A DNA stretch of 64,000 nt from a virus: IMG/VR virus record IMGVR_UViG_3300003177_000020, positions 1 to 64,000 of that record; one strand, written 5' to 3'. The translations under genes and the position numbers were made by a program. Shown here piece after piece: positions 42,537-50,183 of this stretch (position 1 is the first letter of the stretch; every line of letters starts with the position of its first letter). Below the pieces are notes generated by a model, which was given only the letters and a program-made list of their open reading frames with translations, had not been told where the DNA came from and made no database searches.

Positions 42537-43329
42537 TGTGCTGCTCACCTTGTTTCAATTTTTGAATGATCTCGCCATATTTTTTGAGTCGTGTTGCGTT
42601 GTCCACGTTCCAGACTTTGTTTTGTTCTGCGTGGTTCAATTTTGATTGAATTTCTGGGAGCAATTCTTCGTCGAATATGAACCCTGCTGGATCTTCTGTT
42701 TGATAGATATGGAGACCACTTGCGACGCCATCACCCAGATTGTATGCCAGAGCGAGTCCTTTTGGGTGCATCACACGACGGTTGATTTCGCCTAGCAACC
42801 CTGTATCTGCGAGAAACTGTGGTGTGTTTTCAACAGATGCTTTTATTTTTGCTTTGAAGGACATACTTTTTGCTTTTTGTTGAATTTTGTTTGTGATCTG
42901 TTCTGCGATGTATGCTGCCATTGGGATTGTGGGATCGACTTTGATCTTGGCATTTGCGATCACATATGCGAACATTCCCGCGTGCTGCAGCATCCTATGT
43001 TCGATTTGATCCAGAATGCCCACAACTATTTTTGAGTTTTTTGCAGTTCTCAATAGTGTGAGATTCGCAGTCATAATTTCGAGATAGCGATCATCTTTTG
43101 ATTCGAGTCCTTCTTTGAATATTCTGAATGTTACGCGATCATTTTGAATATCTTTTTGGACGAGCAGCACAGGTGCATTTCCAATGTACGCGAGGTGTCC
43201 TTTTTGTAGTTCCAAGCGTATAGCTTCCACCTGCTCATTTGACGCAGTCCAATCAACTTCATGTGCTGGTGGACGTGGTTCTTCTTCCATTGAATTGAAT
43301 TGTGGTTGATCCAAGCGATTGTTTCCCAT
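42514..43329 (-). CDS. Hypothetical protein
   Basis: 271 aa. ATG 43329 follows CAAAAGGAAATACATACA; longer frames upstream lack a site. Mixed alpha/beta with 'KGHLAYIGNAPVLLVQKDIQ', 'LRTAKNSKIVVGILDQIEHR' and 'ALAYNLGDGVASGLHIYQTE'. The last 40 residues are a charged helix. No family recognised. Confidence 0.65.
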   Translation of the reverse strand: MGNNRLDQPQFNSMEEEPRPPAHEVDWTASNEQVEAIRLELQKGHLAYIGNAPVLLVQKDIQNDRVTFRIFKEGLESKDDRYLEIMTANLTLLRTAKNSKIVVGILDQIEHRMLQHAGMFAYVIANAKIKVDPTIPMAAYIAEQITNKIQQKAKSMSFKAKIKASVENTPQFLADTGLLGEINRRVMHPKGLALAYNLGDGVASGLHIYQTEDPAGFIFDEELLPEIQSKLNHAEQNKVWNVDNATRLKKYGEIIQKLKQGEQHNEKTKSK

Positions 43330-43369
43330 TGTATGTATTTCCTTTTGATACAGGTTGTGTATGTTCTGG

Positions 43370-43552
43370 CTATCTGATGCCATTGTAGATGTATGGTGAT
43401 TTTTCTTTGACGGCATCAAATATTTTGCGACGGACAGCCTCTGTTTCAGGATCTTCATCCTCACACATGGGATTTTGCATCATGGCTGCAAGTATTTGTC
43501 TTTCTTCTGAATTGAGGGTTATTTTCAGTGTAATTTCCGTTTCAATATTCAT
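43370..43552 (-). CDS. Small hypothetical protein
   Basis: 60 aa, ATG 43552 (GAAAGGAACAATGCA upstream). 'EITLKITLNSEERQILAAMM' then an acidic stretch 'CEDEDPETEAVRRKIFDAV'. A strand followed by helices is reminiscent of small RHH-like proteins, but too short to assign. Confidence 0.55.
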   Translation of the reverse strand: MNIETEITLKITLNSEERQILAAMMQNPMCEDEDPETEAVRRKIFDAVKEKSPYIYNGIR

Positions 43553-43577
43553 TGCATTGTTCCTTTCGTGTTGTGTG

Positions 43578-44114
43578 CTAGGCACTTGCTAGTTTGATGA
43601 TTTGTTTGAGGGTGTCGTGTGTAAATCTTTGAACTACATGTGATTGATTCCAGATTGTAGTGGTGTATGTGTTTGTGATCTTTTCGTGTAACTGGAACCG
43701 ATAAAGTTGCTTGTACACATCATCCGCAACTGATTTAACAAGTCTGTCTCGCTCTAAAGCATTGATGGTCAGTATTTCCAAAATGCCGACAGCATACATT
43801 TTCAACCGTCCTTGCAGTGATTGCATCCCAAAATATACCTTGGATTGTAATACTTCCGCATACAATTGATGTTGTGTAATTTCAGTTTCAATGTTTGTTG
43901 TTGGAAGTCCAGCACGTTTCCAGATTTGATCTTCTGGTATATCTGTATTTTGACAGATAATGTATTCCGTTGTTCGTACTTTTGCAGCTGCGATCCGTTC
44001 CAGTTGAACTTTTATGCCGATGTTGTCACGGCTGTTGTTTTGTTTTTGGGACGCAACTAACTGCTCCAATTTTATGTACGTGTCGAATATTTCATTTTCC
44101 AGATCGGATAACAT
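43578..44114 (-). CDS. Hypothetical helical protein
   Basis: 178 aa, ATG 44114 with AGAAAGGGAACCTAT upstream. Nearly all helix: 'LSDLENEIFDTYIKLEQLVA', 'KVRTTEYIICQNTDIPEDQI', 'FGMQSLQGRLKMYAVGILEI'. No family recognised. Confidence 0.65.
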   Translation of the reverse strand: MLSDLENEIFDTYIKLEQLVASQKQNNSRDNIGIKVQLERIAAAKVRTTEYIICQNTDIPEDQIWKRAGLPTTNIETEITQHQLYAEVLQSKVYFGMQSLQGRLKMYAVGILEILTINALERDRLVKSVADDVYKQLYRFQLHEKITNTYTTTIWNQSHVVQRFTHDTLKQIIKLASA

Positions 44115-44150
44115 ATAGGTTCCCTTTCTTATTGACGGTCGCATACAAAT

Positions 44151-44348
44151 CTAGTGTTGGCATGAGTATTTGCATTGATACCGTGCTGGGTGTTCATGTT
44201 CAAGGTTGATACGGATCATGTGTTTTTTGTGTTTGTATTTTGCACAGATCACACATTGCTTGTACCGTTTACCTCGTGATCCCCTTTTTGATCTTTGTTG
44301 TGATGTGTTCAATTTACCCTCTAAAGGTGGCTGCTTGGTGGGAAGCAT
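44151..44348 (-). CDS. Small basic zinc-finger-like protein
   Basis: 65 aa, ATG 44348, start overlapping the end of the next gene upstream by 28 nt. Basic N-terminal half ('QQRSKRGSRGKRYKQ') then 'CVICAKYKHKKHM...HEHPARYQCKYSCQH', a C-x2-C...C-x3-C pattern with extra His, probably binding zinc. No ribosome site of note, so expression would depend on coupling. Confidence 0.5.
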   Translation of the reverse strand: MLPTKQPPLEGKLNTSQQRSKRGSRGKRYKQCVICAKYKHKKHMIRINLEHEHPARYQCKYSCQH

Positions 44349-44614
44349 GGTGGAAAATCAGCATGGCGATCCTCTGGCTCTGCTTTCTTCACTTCAAAAA
44401 TATATTCTGCCATTTGATCCCAAACGCTATCCACCTCGGCATCTTCACCCCACTGCGCACGGTAGTCATCGATCATCTTGATAATTGAGGTGCGTACAAA
44501 ATCCTTTACAGATTCAATGCTTCCAGTGTAGCAGCCACAAAAAATATCGCTTGTGTTGCCGTTTATCGTGGAGACTTTGATCACATATTTTTCATTGTCG
44601 AATCGTCGTTTCAT
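44321..44614 (-). CDS. Hypothetical protein
   Basis: 97 aa. ATG 44614 overlaps the stop of the upstream gene (TAATG). 'FDNEKYVIKVSTINGNTSDI', 'YTGSIESVKDFVRTSIIKMI', ends Pro/His-rich. No family recognised. Confidence 0.6.
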   Translation of the reverse strand: MKRRFDNEKYVIKVSTINGNTSDIFCGCYTGSIESVKDFVRTSIIKMIDDYRAQWGEDAEVDSVWDQMAEYIFEVKKAEPEDRHADFPPCFPPSSHL

Positions 44615-44991
44615 TACACAAACTCCCAAGAGCAGATTACCAAAGGAAGAAGCCCATTGTGACCGTCAATTGCTGTATGTTTGATATCCTGCACGCAGCA
44701 TCGGATGTGTTTTCCTTTTGTGTGCCATGTTCTCGGTCGTTTGAATTTTTTGCACAGGGAGTTCTTTGTTCGCCACCAACCGTTACCAGTGGAAACTCCT
44801 ATTTGTACGACTGCTTGCGGTGCAGACAAAAATGATCCTTCCGCAGTTGAACACGGTACAATTTGATCTTGGGAAAAATAAACTCCCAAACCTTCCGCAT
44901 TTTGCTGCCCACAATGGAGAGTGAATGTCTCTCCAACTTTTGCTTGTGCTGCCTCTTTCCAGTTTGTAATATGAAAAAGCTTGTGTTCCAT
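44614..44991 (-). CDS. Hypothetical protein, promoter-proximal
   Basis: 125 aa, ATG 44991 after CACGAAGGAGATCACAAGA. Cys/His/Trp-containing beta-rich protein: 'HCGQQNAEGLGVYFSQDQIV', 'GVSTGNGWWRTKNSLCKKF', 'HIRCCVQDIKHTAIDGHNGL'. First gene after a strong leftward promoter of the repeated type. No family recognised. Confidence 0.62.
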   Translation of the reverse strand: MEHKLFHITNWKEAAQAKVGETFTLHCGQQNAEGLGVYFSQDQIVPCSTAEGSFLSAPQAVVQIGVSTGNGWWRTKNSLCKKFKRPRTWHTKGKHIRCCVQDIKHTAIDGHNGLLPLVICSWEFV

Positions 44992-45038
44992 TCTTGTGAT
45001 CTCCTTCGTGCCTTATGCACTGTATTTGTTACTTTTTC

Positions 45039-45087
45039 AGCTTACGATTGATCACGTACACTTACAAGATTTATTTATAAAAAGTTA
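45039..45087 (-). promoter_or_regulatory. Leftward promoter TTGTAA-17-TAAGCT
   Basis: On the minus strand CTAACTTTTTATAAATAAAT precedes TTGTAA (45062-45067), 17 nt, TAAGCT (45039-45044). Same upstream element as the rightward cassette promoters; drives 44991 and the genes after it. Confidence 0.68.
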
Positions 45088-45111
45088 GTAACTATACGAA
45101 AGGCAAAGACA

Positions 45112-45399
45112 ATGACACACAGAATGTTACGATTTGAAGAAATGATCTCCGAGATCGCATCCACAACGGGAGCCACAAAAAAGGAAGCTGCCAAAGTGAT
45201 CAACGCTTACATTGATCTTATAGATCGGGAACTGCAAGAAGGAAATGATGTCCGCTTGAAAGGGATCGGCAGATTTTGTGTTCGCACTTCCAAATCCAAG
45301 AAAGTGATCAACAAATATTTTGGTGTGAATCGCACCATACCACCGAAGAAATACATACATTTTCAATGCAGTGAAAAAATGCTGCGAAGAATCAACTAG
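45112..45399 (+). CDS. HU/IHF-family DNA-binding protein
   Basis: 95 aa, ATG after CGAAAGGCAAAGACA. HU pattern: 'EMISEIASTTGATKKEAAKV', 'YIDLIDRELQEGNDVRLKGI' (the GxxVxLxGxGxF motif: 'DVRLKGIGRFCVRTSKSKK'), a short arm around 'NRTIPPKKYIHF', final helix 'SEKMLRRIN'. It would bend DNA for replication, packaging or transcription. Divergent from the leftward promoter 45 nt upstream. Confidence 0.85.
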   Translation: MTHRMLRFEEMISEIASTTGATKKEAAKVINAYIDLIDRELQEGNDVRLKGIGRFCVRTSKSKKVINKYFGVNRTIPPKKYIHFQCSEKMLRRIN

Positions 45400-45425
45400 G
45401 TATTAGATCTTAGGAGATTCCTCGG

Positions 45426-45442
45426 TCGACAATTGGTGTCGA
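45426..45442 (+). terminator. Possible terminator hairpin after HU gene
   Basis: TCGACA (45426-45431) and TGTCGA (45437-45442) pair around ATTGG, followed by TTCTTCG. Short stem and poor T-run. Confidence 0.3.
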
Positions 45443-45614
45443 TTCTTCGCAGCCGATCTTTGTTGGTGGCAGCCAGTATAGCACACTTTCTTTTCTTCCT
45501 TTTCCTATGCGGTAGGTGTGCCAGTGTGCGCGTCTCCAATGTGCTGCCTTTTGACTTCCGTTGCTGTTGCTATGTTGCGCAGTTCCTGTGGTGTTTTTGA
45601 TATCGCTACCACGT

Positions 45615-46283
45615 CTATACCCAACATCGAAGCTGACGACTGCGCTTCATCCTGTGTTTGATATCTGCATTTTTGCAGCAAATATAAAGAAGCAAGTTGA
45701 TCCCAATGTTTGCGATCTTGAAGATCGGTTCAAACACAGATCCATCGTAATTTACACCACCATCACGAATGCCTGTGATGATTGCCTCTTTGATTCCCAT
45801 ACCAGAAATAAATGGAATGAATAGTGGCAAAGGAACTCCCGTTTCAAAAAAGACTGTGATACGCAATTCCTCTTTATAATTCAATGTGTTCATGTGATCA
45901 TCAAACCAGTCAATCGAACACAAGAATCCTTCAATGTTTTGTTTCCCATATGGTATGAAGATTGCCCATTCTGGCATCTTGTACAGCAGTTCAAATGGGA
46001 GTGGTTTATTCCCCAGTTCAGTAGGCACAATCTTACCGATCAAATCTTCCTTGATCGTGTAAATGCCCTTTGTATACCACCAATTGAGATATGTGGAATA
46101 TTCCCATGCGTCTCGTAATTTCTGATTGTAAGCTTTCGCATATTCCACACCAAAACTGATGGGGAATAAAACATGTTCGGGTATGTTATCGAATTGGTTG
46201 TCGCGCACGGCTTGCATTGCCAGTGCTGCAAAGTGCTTGTTGTTATCAATATGGGTTCGAACTGTGGAGAGAAATTTACGCAT
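45615..46283 (-). CDS. AcrVA2-like protein (putative anti-CRISPR)
   Basis: 222 aa, ATG 46283 after CACTCAAAAGGAGTGATTC. Order of features resembles AcrVA2, the inhibitor that blocks Cas12a production: an N-terminal helix then 'HVLFPISFG', a helix ending 'YLNWWYTKGIYTIKEDLIGK', 'LPFELLYKMPEWAIFIPYGK' (the LPxW-x-x-[FY] stretch), 'EGFLCSIDWFD', a strand with hydrophobic alternation, and 'VPLPLFIPFISGMGIKEAII'. The comparison is from memory of the family and was not computed. The protein lacks the long C-terminal part of AcrVA2. Early-region neighbours fit a host-defence role. Confidence 0.6.
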   Translation of the reverse strand: MRKFLSTVRTHIDNNKHFAALAMQAVRDNQFDNIPEHVLFPISFGVEYAKAYNQKLRDAWEYSTYLNWWYTKGIYTIKEDLIGKIVPTELGNKPLPFELLYKMPEWAIFIPYGKQNIEGFLCSIDWFDDHMNTLNYKEELRITVFFETGVPLPLFIPFISGMGIKEAIITGIRDGGVNYDGSVFEPIFKIANIGINLLLYICCKNADIKHRMKRSRQLRCWV

Positions 46284-46332
46284 GAATCACTCCTTTTGAG
46301 TGTTGGTGATGGTTGCCTGTATGATCTTTTTG

Positions 46333-46668
46333 TTACACAAGATCCGTGATATCTACATCACAGTCAAAGAAGTTTTCTTCCAAAAATGCCAGTCTGTTTC
46401 GCACTTGCTGGCGTCGCTCTTCTTGTTCTTCTTTGAGTAAAATCTTGTTGTATGTTTTGTCGGAGCAGATTGCCTCGACTTCATTTTGAAGTATTTGTTT
46501 GTGGTTCATGTAGTAAGATGTGCGCTCCCATGCGCTTGCGCTTTCTGCCTCACGCTTCAATTCTTCTGCTCGTATTTTCAAGCTTGGAACTTCCCTGATG
46601 GCGAGGTTGTAGATCCATTCAAAGTTTGTTTTTGCTTTTTCTTCTTTGTAGTTTTTGTAGCTGTTCAT
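46333..46668 (-). CDS. Charged helical protein, promoter-proximal
   Basis: 111 aa, ATG 46668 with CCAAGGAGAACAGAG upstream. Coiled-coil-like with 'IRAEELKREAESASAWERTS' and 'LLKEEQEERRQQVRNRLAFL', acidic end. First gene after the promoter at 46.7 kb and just ahead of the AcrVA2-like gene, so the two share a transcript. Anti-CRISPR genes often travel with a small regulator; no HTH is obvious here. Confidence 0.62.
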   Translation of the reverse strand: MNSYKNYKEEKAKTNFEWIYNLAIREVPSLKIRAEELKREAESASAWERTSYYMNHKQILQNEVEAICSDKTYNKILLKEEQEERRQQVRNRLAFLEENFFDCDVDITDLV

Positions 46669-46713
46669 CTCTGTTCTCCTTGGTGCGTTTCGCACTGTGT
46701 TTGTTATGTTTAT

Positions 46714-46762
46714 ATAGTAGAGATGATCACTTCATTTTACAAGAAATAAATAAAAATAGTTA
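46714..46762 (-). promoter_or_regulatory. Leftward promoter TTGTAA-17-TACTAT
   Basis: Minus strand: GCTAACTATTTTTATTTATT, then TTGTAA (46737-46742), 17 nt, TACTAT (46714-46719). Excellent match to consensus; drives 46668 and the AcrVA2-like gene. Confidence 0.75.
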
Positions 46763-46816
46763 GCATCTATCCGACATCTCTACATTTTTTATGCGTGAAA
46801 ATACACAGAATGATCT

Positions 46817-47026
46817 TTATTTCAAAATTGCACGGCATAATTTGATCCGATCATCGGCATTCATAACACTTTTGTTTTGTATCAAGTGTGAACATCTTCT
46901 AATTTCTGCATCCATATTATTGCGACGCAGATGCTCACCAACCATAATCAAAACAGCAAATGCCATAGCGAAAAAGAATAAACCAATTGTAAATACAATC
47001 TTGAAGTCCTCATTTACAAACGGCAT
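46817..47026 (-). CDS. Small single-pass membrane protein
   Basis: 69 aa, ATG 47026 after CACAAGGAGGATACA, a strong site; the longer frame is rejected. A helix 'IVFTIGLFFFAMAFAVLIMV' spans the membrane near residues 10-29, followed by a basic cytoplasmic segment with two Cys. Possibly a superinfection-exclusion-type protein; no family recognised. Confidence 0.62.
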   Translation of the reverse strand: MPFVNEDFKIVFTIGLFFFAMAFAVLIMVGEHLRRNNMDAEIRRCSHLIQNKSVMNADDRIKLCRAILK

Positions 47027-47318
47027 TGTATCCTCCTTGTGTTCCAACAAACAACGATTCAAACACAACTTTTTCAACCACAACGAACATGCCGTTGCCA
47101 GATATAATGTAATGATCTGGAAGCACAGACTTCACACCGACCAGTTTTGATTTTATTTTAACAGTGTACGCACGGTGTATTTCCAAACCCCAAGAAACAC
47201 GAGTTTCACTCCGTTCAGCATAAATCCCATGCCTCCCCAAAAATTTAATTGTGTAGTACAAAGATTCATTTGTGTTTTCAAAAAGTACCACTTCAACATT
47301 TTCTCGTGTACAAATCAT
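47010..47318 (-). CDS. Hypothetical protein
   Basis: 102 aa, ATG 47318 (a TTG 2 codons earlier is possible). Beta-rich: 'ENVEVVLFENTNESLYYTIK', 'YTVKIKSKLVGVKSVLPDHY', 'NGMFVVVEKVVFESLFVGTQ'. No family recognised. Overlaps the membrane-protein gene by 17 nt and begins at the stop of the gene before. Confidence 0.55.
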   Translation of the reverse strand: MICTRENVEVVLFENTNESLYYTIKFLGRHGIYAERSETRVSWGLEIHRAYTVKIKSKLVGVKSVLPDHYIISGNGMFVVVEKVVFESLFVGTQGGYNAVCK

Positions 47319-47320
47319 AT

Positions 47321-47785
47321 TCAATCACTCAACTCTGTGATCATTCCAATTTTTGCGTAATACAAAATTCTGTTTCTCAGTGTTTCAAATTCTTCTGTGG
47401 TCTTCAGTGAAATAGCCGTCTTGACATCATCTAGGCTGTACCATTCTGCCAGAGTAACCTCCACGAGCAGCCCTTCAACACGTTTGTGCTTCACATATTG
47501 CGCAATCATGTGGCGTTTTTGTTGTAGCTCTTCTTTGATCTGCCACCCTGTATCTTTCCATTTATAATCAAAGATTTTTTTGCCATTCCTTTCAATTTCT
47601 GGATCTGATGGTGTGCAGAAATTTGGATCTTCGCCATAGCCAGCGACTAGAACACGCGCAGCATCCATGAAACTTCGTGCTAGGTATCCACCTTCTTCTG
47701 CATCGTCTCCATCCAGTTTCATCACCTGCTCTTCACTGTCGAATGCCCACTTGTAACCGTCTTTATCCGTGAACTTGATTTTCAT
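47321..47785 (-). CDS. Hypothetical protein
   Basis: 154 aa; ATG 47785 is preceded by CAAGGAGTGGATCA and is 23 nt inside the end of the previous gene. 'KIKFTDKDGYKWAFDSEEQV' start, acidic centre, then helices with 'LQQKRHMIAQYVKHKRVEGL'. No family recognised. Confidence 0.62.
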   Translation of the reverse strand: MKIKFTDKDGYKWAFDSEEQVMKLDGDDAEEGGYLARSFMDAARVLVAGYGEDPNFCTPSDPEIERNGKKIFDYKWKDTGWQIKEELQQKRHMIAQYVKHKRVEGLLVEVTLAEWYSLDDVKTAISLKTTEEFETLRNRILYYAKIGMITELSD

Positions 47786-48194
47786 TGATCCACTCCTTGA
47801 TGGTGCTGCTGTTGAAATTGAAATTCTTCCCAAAAATAGTGATTCCGTGCTTGTTGAATGTCGCCATGATCGCGATCACTTTTGCAGTTTGGTTGAACAA
47901 TTTTGCAATTGTACCTTTCTTTGTTTTTCCCGTGTGATCGCCATACATCATGAGATCGGATCGACTGGCAATATCTTTGATCAATTCTTCTTTGTTGTTT
48001 TCCAGCCAATCCCAGTGCTTGTCGAGTTCTTCTTTCGATTTGCACGCCATCAATTCCATGCCGTTCATTTGGACTGCCATTTCGATTGACATGATAAACA
48101 GTTTTGATCTGGTATCCAGATGTGAACTAAACTCTCGTGCTGCTTCTTGAAGTTGCGCTTGCGTGTGCTTTCTTTTGAATCTTCTCTTTGCCAT
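47763..48194 (-). CDS. Hypothetical protein with MAKRRF start
   Basis: 143 aa, ATG 48194 (AAAATAGGTGTCAAA upstream). Begins MAKRRFKRKHTQ, almost the same as the next gene upstream (MAKRRFRRMQ), though the bodies differ. Helical, 'SSHLDTRSKLFIMSIEMAVQ', 'WDWLENNKEELIKDIASRSD', and 'GKTKKGTIAKLFNQTAKVIA'. No family recognised. Confidence 0.62.
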   Translation of the reverse strand: MAKRRFKRKHTQAQLQEAAREFSSHLDTRSKLFIMSIEMAVQMNGMELMACKSKEELDKHWDWLENNKEELIKDIASRSDLMMYGDHTGKTKKGTIAKLFNQTAKVIAIMATFNKHGITIFGKNFNFNSSTIKEWINENQVHG

Positions 48195-48202
48195 TTTGAC
48201 AC

Positions 48203-48541
48203 CTATTTTATGTTGTGTTTGTACTCGTGCTGATCCATACGATATCGGATAATTGGTATCCCATAATTATTCATTTTGTGAGCTGACAACAATCCTGCGT
48301 CACCATAAGTTTGAAGTAAAAAGTCATTCAGAGATATACCGTCTGGACATTTGAGATCATCATTAAATTTGCACACGTCGAATCCATATTGAATTGAAAA
48401 GTAATCTTTCAACTTCAGATCAAATATGTTTTCAAATTCTTTTTTTTCTTTTTCTGTTGGAAAATAACGCTTAGGCGTCTCTTGTATTTGTTTATTTGGG
48501 GAATCATCCGCTTGCATTCTCCTGAATCTTCTCTTTGCCAT
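48203..48541 (-). CDS. Hypothetical protein with MAKRRF start
   Basis: 112 aa, ATG 48541. After MAKRRFRRMQADD comes a Lys/Glu-rich helix ('YFPTEKEKKEFENIFDLKLK') and a His/Tyr/Arg-rich end. The shared first residues (and shared codons) with the 48194 gene suggest a duplicated translation start or a common basic tag. No family recognised. Confidence 0.6.
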   Translation of the reverse strand: MAKRRFRRMQADDSPNKQIQETPKRYFPTEKEKKEFENIFDLKLKDYFSIQYGFDVCKFNDDLKCPDGISLNDFLLQTYGDAGLLSAHKMNNYGIPIIRYRMDQHEYKHNIK

Positions 48542-48553
48542 TGCAGCATCCCT

Positions 48554-48808
48554 TCAAGATTCTTTTTTATCCGCAAATGTACACAGGTATTCAGTGCGGA
48601 ATAATGGCAGTTCTTTCATTTCATGCGTTGCAACAAATCTGTTCTGTTCAACTGAAAAATGAAAGTGTATTGGTTTGATATTATTCTCTTTGAAACAACG
48701 ATCACACACATGGATGTGTCCGTTGATCTTATCATCAATAACACCTGTCACATGTTTCGTTTCCATTGTTGCTGGAACTGTAGCACCGCAAAGATCACAT
48801 TTCATCAT
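48554..48808 (-). CDS. Small zinc-finger protein
   Basis: 84 aa, ATG 48808 with TAGGAGTTTGGC upstream. 'MMKCDLCGATVPATMETKHV' and 'IHVCDRCFKENN' give CxxC...CxxC with nearby His, a zinc ribbon/HNH-like knuckle but without catalytic residues. A small early regulator of host or phage proteins is plausible. Confidence 0.65.
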   Translation of the reverse strand: MMKCDLCGATVPATMETKHVTGVIDDKINGHIHVCDRCFKENNIKPIHFHFSVEQNRFVATHEMKELPLFRTEYLCTFADKKES

Positions 48809-48825
48809 GCCAAACTCCTATGGCT

Positions 48826-49119
48826 TCAAACGTCAAACTCTCCATCCAGCAGGTGCGGGAATAACCCACGCAGACTTGACTCACATCTTCTGTTCATGGT
48901 GTCCAAAATATTTTTTGCACTGCTATCCGACACATCAACTTCATTTTCTGATATTTCCTTGAAACGGTCTATTACACACACAGCATATTCTCTGAGTGCA
49001 TCGTATAGCTTGCTTGTGGTATTTGCCTGTTGTGAATAAATCAGCATCGCAGCAGCAAGTTCTCTGGATGTTTTTTTCTTTAAATCTTCTTCAAAAAACC
49101 CAAGAACATCTTTGACCAA
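48826..49119 (-). CDS. Hypothetical helical protein
   Basis: 97 codons from TTG 49119; the start is uncertain because no ribosome site is visible and the frame overlaps the upstream gene's end by 40 nt. Helical: 'SRELAAAMLIYSQQANTTSK', 'YDALREYAVCVIDRFKEISE'. No family recognised. Confidence 0.5.
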   Translation of the reverse strand: MVKDVLGFFEEDLKKKTSRELAAAMLIYSQQANTTSKLYDALREYAVCVIDRFKEISENEVDVSDSSAKNILDTMNRRCESSLRGLFPHLLDGEFDV

Positions 49120-49364
49120 GTTGATCCGATACGTCGTTCATTTTGAGTCTTGATTTTTGTTTCAATGGCATACATTCGTGTGCGTAATTTTGATGTGTAA
49201 GTTCCGATCTCCTTTGATGAAAAATAAAAACCGACAATACCTTTTTTGAATGCTAACTGTTCGAGATCGCTGATAACAGATTCAAGTTGACCAAATGGCA
49301 CAAACTCTTTCAGTAATATGTATAGCATCGCTGTTACTGGATCTTTTGTGTGCTTGTCTTCCAT
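49080..49364 (-). CDS. Hypothetical protein
   Basis: 94 aa. ATG 49364 overlaps the stop of the MazG-like gene (TGATG), so it is translationally coupled. 'VTAMLYILLKEFVPFGQLES', 'LAFKKGIVGFYFSSKEIGTY', basic end. No family recognised. Confidence 0.6.
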   Translation of the reverse strand: MEDKHTKDPVTAMLYILLKEFVPFGQLESVISDLEQLAFKKGIVGFYFSSKEIGTYTSKLRTRMYAIETKIKTQNERRIGSTWSKMFLGFLKKI

Positions 49365-49663
49365 CAGAAACGCTTCCCATGTTTTGCGCTGCGGTTTGCG
49401 TTGTATTCGATCTTTGCAGCTACAGCACTGTCCAAATCGATATTGAAACGTCCACAGTAATCCAACAATCGAATTTGCAGATCTGCGAGTTCCTCATCCT
49501 CTGCAGAAAAACCATCGATCTTGCTTGACTGCTGCACACCACCATACATTGTTCTGGCTCGTAGCCCTTCCAACACTTCTGAAATTTCAGAGTGCATCAA
49601 TGCCAGTGCGCGTGATTTTTCATTCAGGATGTAATTATCCAAGCCAAATAATGTGTTGAACAT
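49364..49663 (-). CDS. MazG-like NTP pyrophosphohydrolase
   Basis: 99 aa from ATG 49663 (a TTG 6 codons earlier is possible). All-alpha NTP-PPase signature: 'ALMHSEISEVLEGLRARTMY' (E-x2-E), 'AEDEELADLQIRLLDYCGRF' (E-x2-D), then 'AVAAKIEYNANRSAKHGKRF' (K...Y/N...R...HGK-x-F). MazG-type phage enzymes degrade (d)NTPs or alarmone and keep the infected host active. Sits in the early block between small unknowns. Confidence 0.72.
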   Translation of the reverse strand: MFNTLFGLDNYILNEKSRALALMHSEISEVLEGLRARTMYGGVQQSSKIDGFSAEDEELADLQIRLLDYCGRFNIDLDSAVAAKIEYNANRSAKHGKRF

Positions 49664-49959
49664 TTTGTAATTCTCTGACAACTGTTACATTCCACAAATT
49701 CTTGTTCAATCACCCACGCTCTTTGTTTTTCATCTGGAATAAACCTTTCCAGTTCTCGGAAACTGTTCTCACCATATTTTTCGTGCAGAACACAGATCAT
49801 CTTTGCAGCAAAGAACTCTTCCTGAGAAATTGTATCCCAGAAACCTTTTTCTTTTGATATTCCGTGAAATACTTCTGCAAGACCAGTGAGAGGTCTTTCT
49901 TCACGCAAGTAATCCACCATGTCACCAACAAACGTTTGCATTTTATCACTAAGTTTCAT
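49624..49959 (-). CDS. Hypothetical protein
   Basis: 111 aa, ATG 49959 after AAGAAGGTGAAGG, overlapping the stop of the gene before (ATGA). Helical, 'MQTFVGDMVDYLREERPLTG', 'FFAAKMICVLHEKYGENSFR', 'AWVIEQEFVECNSCQRITKC' with a CxxC...C cluster near the end. Overlaps the MazG-like gene by 40 nt. Confidence 0.6.
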   Translation of the reverse strand: MKLSDKMQTFVGDMVDYLREERPLTGLAEVFHGISKEKGFWDTISQEEFFAAKMICVLHEKYGENSFRELERFIPDEKQRAWVIEQEFVECNSCQRITKCSTHYLAWIITS

Positions 49960-50171
49960 CCTTCACCTTCTTTCATGTCGCAGCATCGATCCAACAATGC
50001 CATTGCGTTTTCATTTGTTTCTTCTTTGTGCTTTTTTAGGCGTTCAAGCACAGCCGATATAAATTGCGACGGCTTAAGCTCAAACCCTAGTGTTTTTCTT
50101 TCTGCTTGTGTTTGTTCATCGATGAAGTTGACAAGATCCTCATCGATATAAAATGATTTTTTTACTTTCAT
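49956..50171 (-). CDS. Ribbon-helix-helix-like DNA-binding protein
   Basis: 71 aa, ATG 50171 (GTGAGGAACC upstream). 'MKVKKSFYIDEDLVNFIDEQ' gives the basic beta strand and first helix, 'ELKPSQFISAVLERLKKHKE' the second helix with the S-x-F-I-x-x-[VI]L pattern of CopG/MetJ-type repressors. Probably an early transcriptional regulator. Confidence 0.65.
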   Translation of the reverse strand: MKVKKSFYIDEDLVNFIDEQTQAERKTLGFELKPSQFISAVLERLKKHKEETNENAMALLDRCCDMKEGEG

Positions 50172-50183
50172 GGTTCCTCACTT

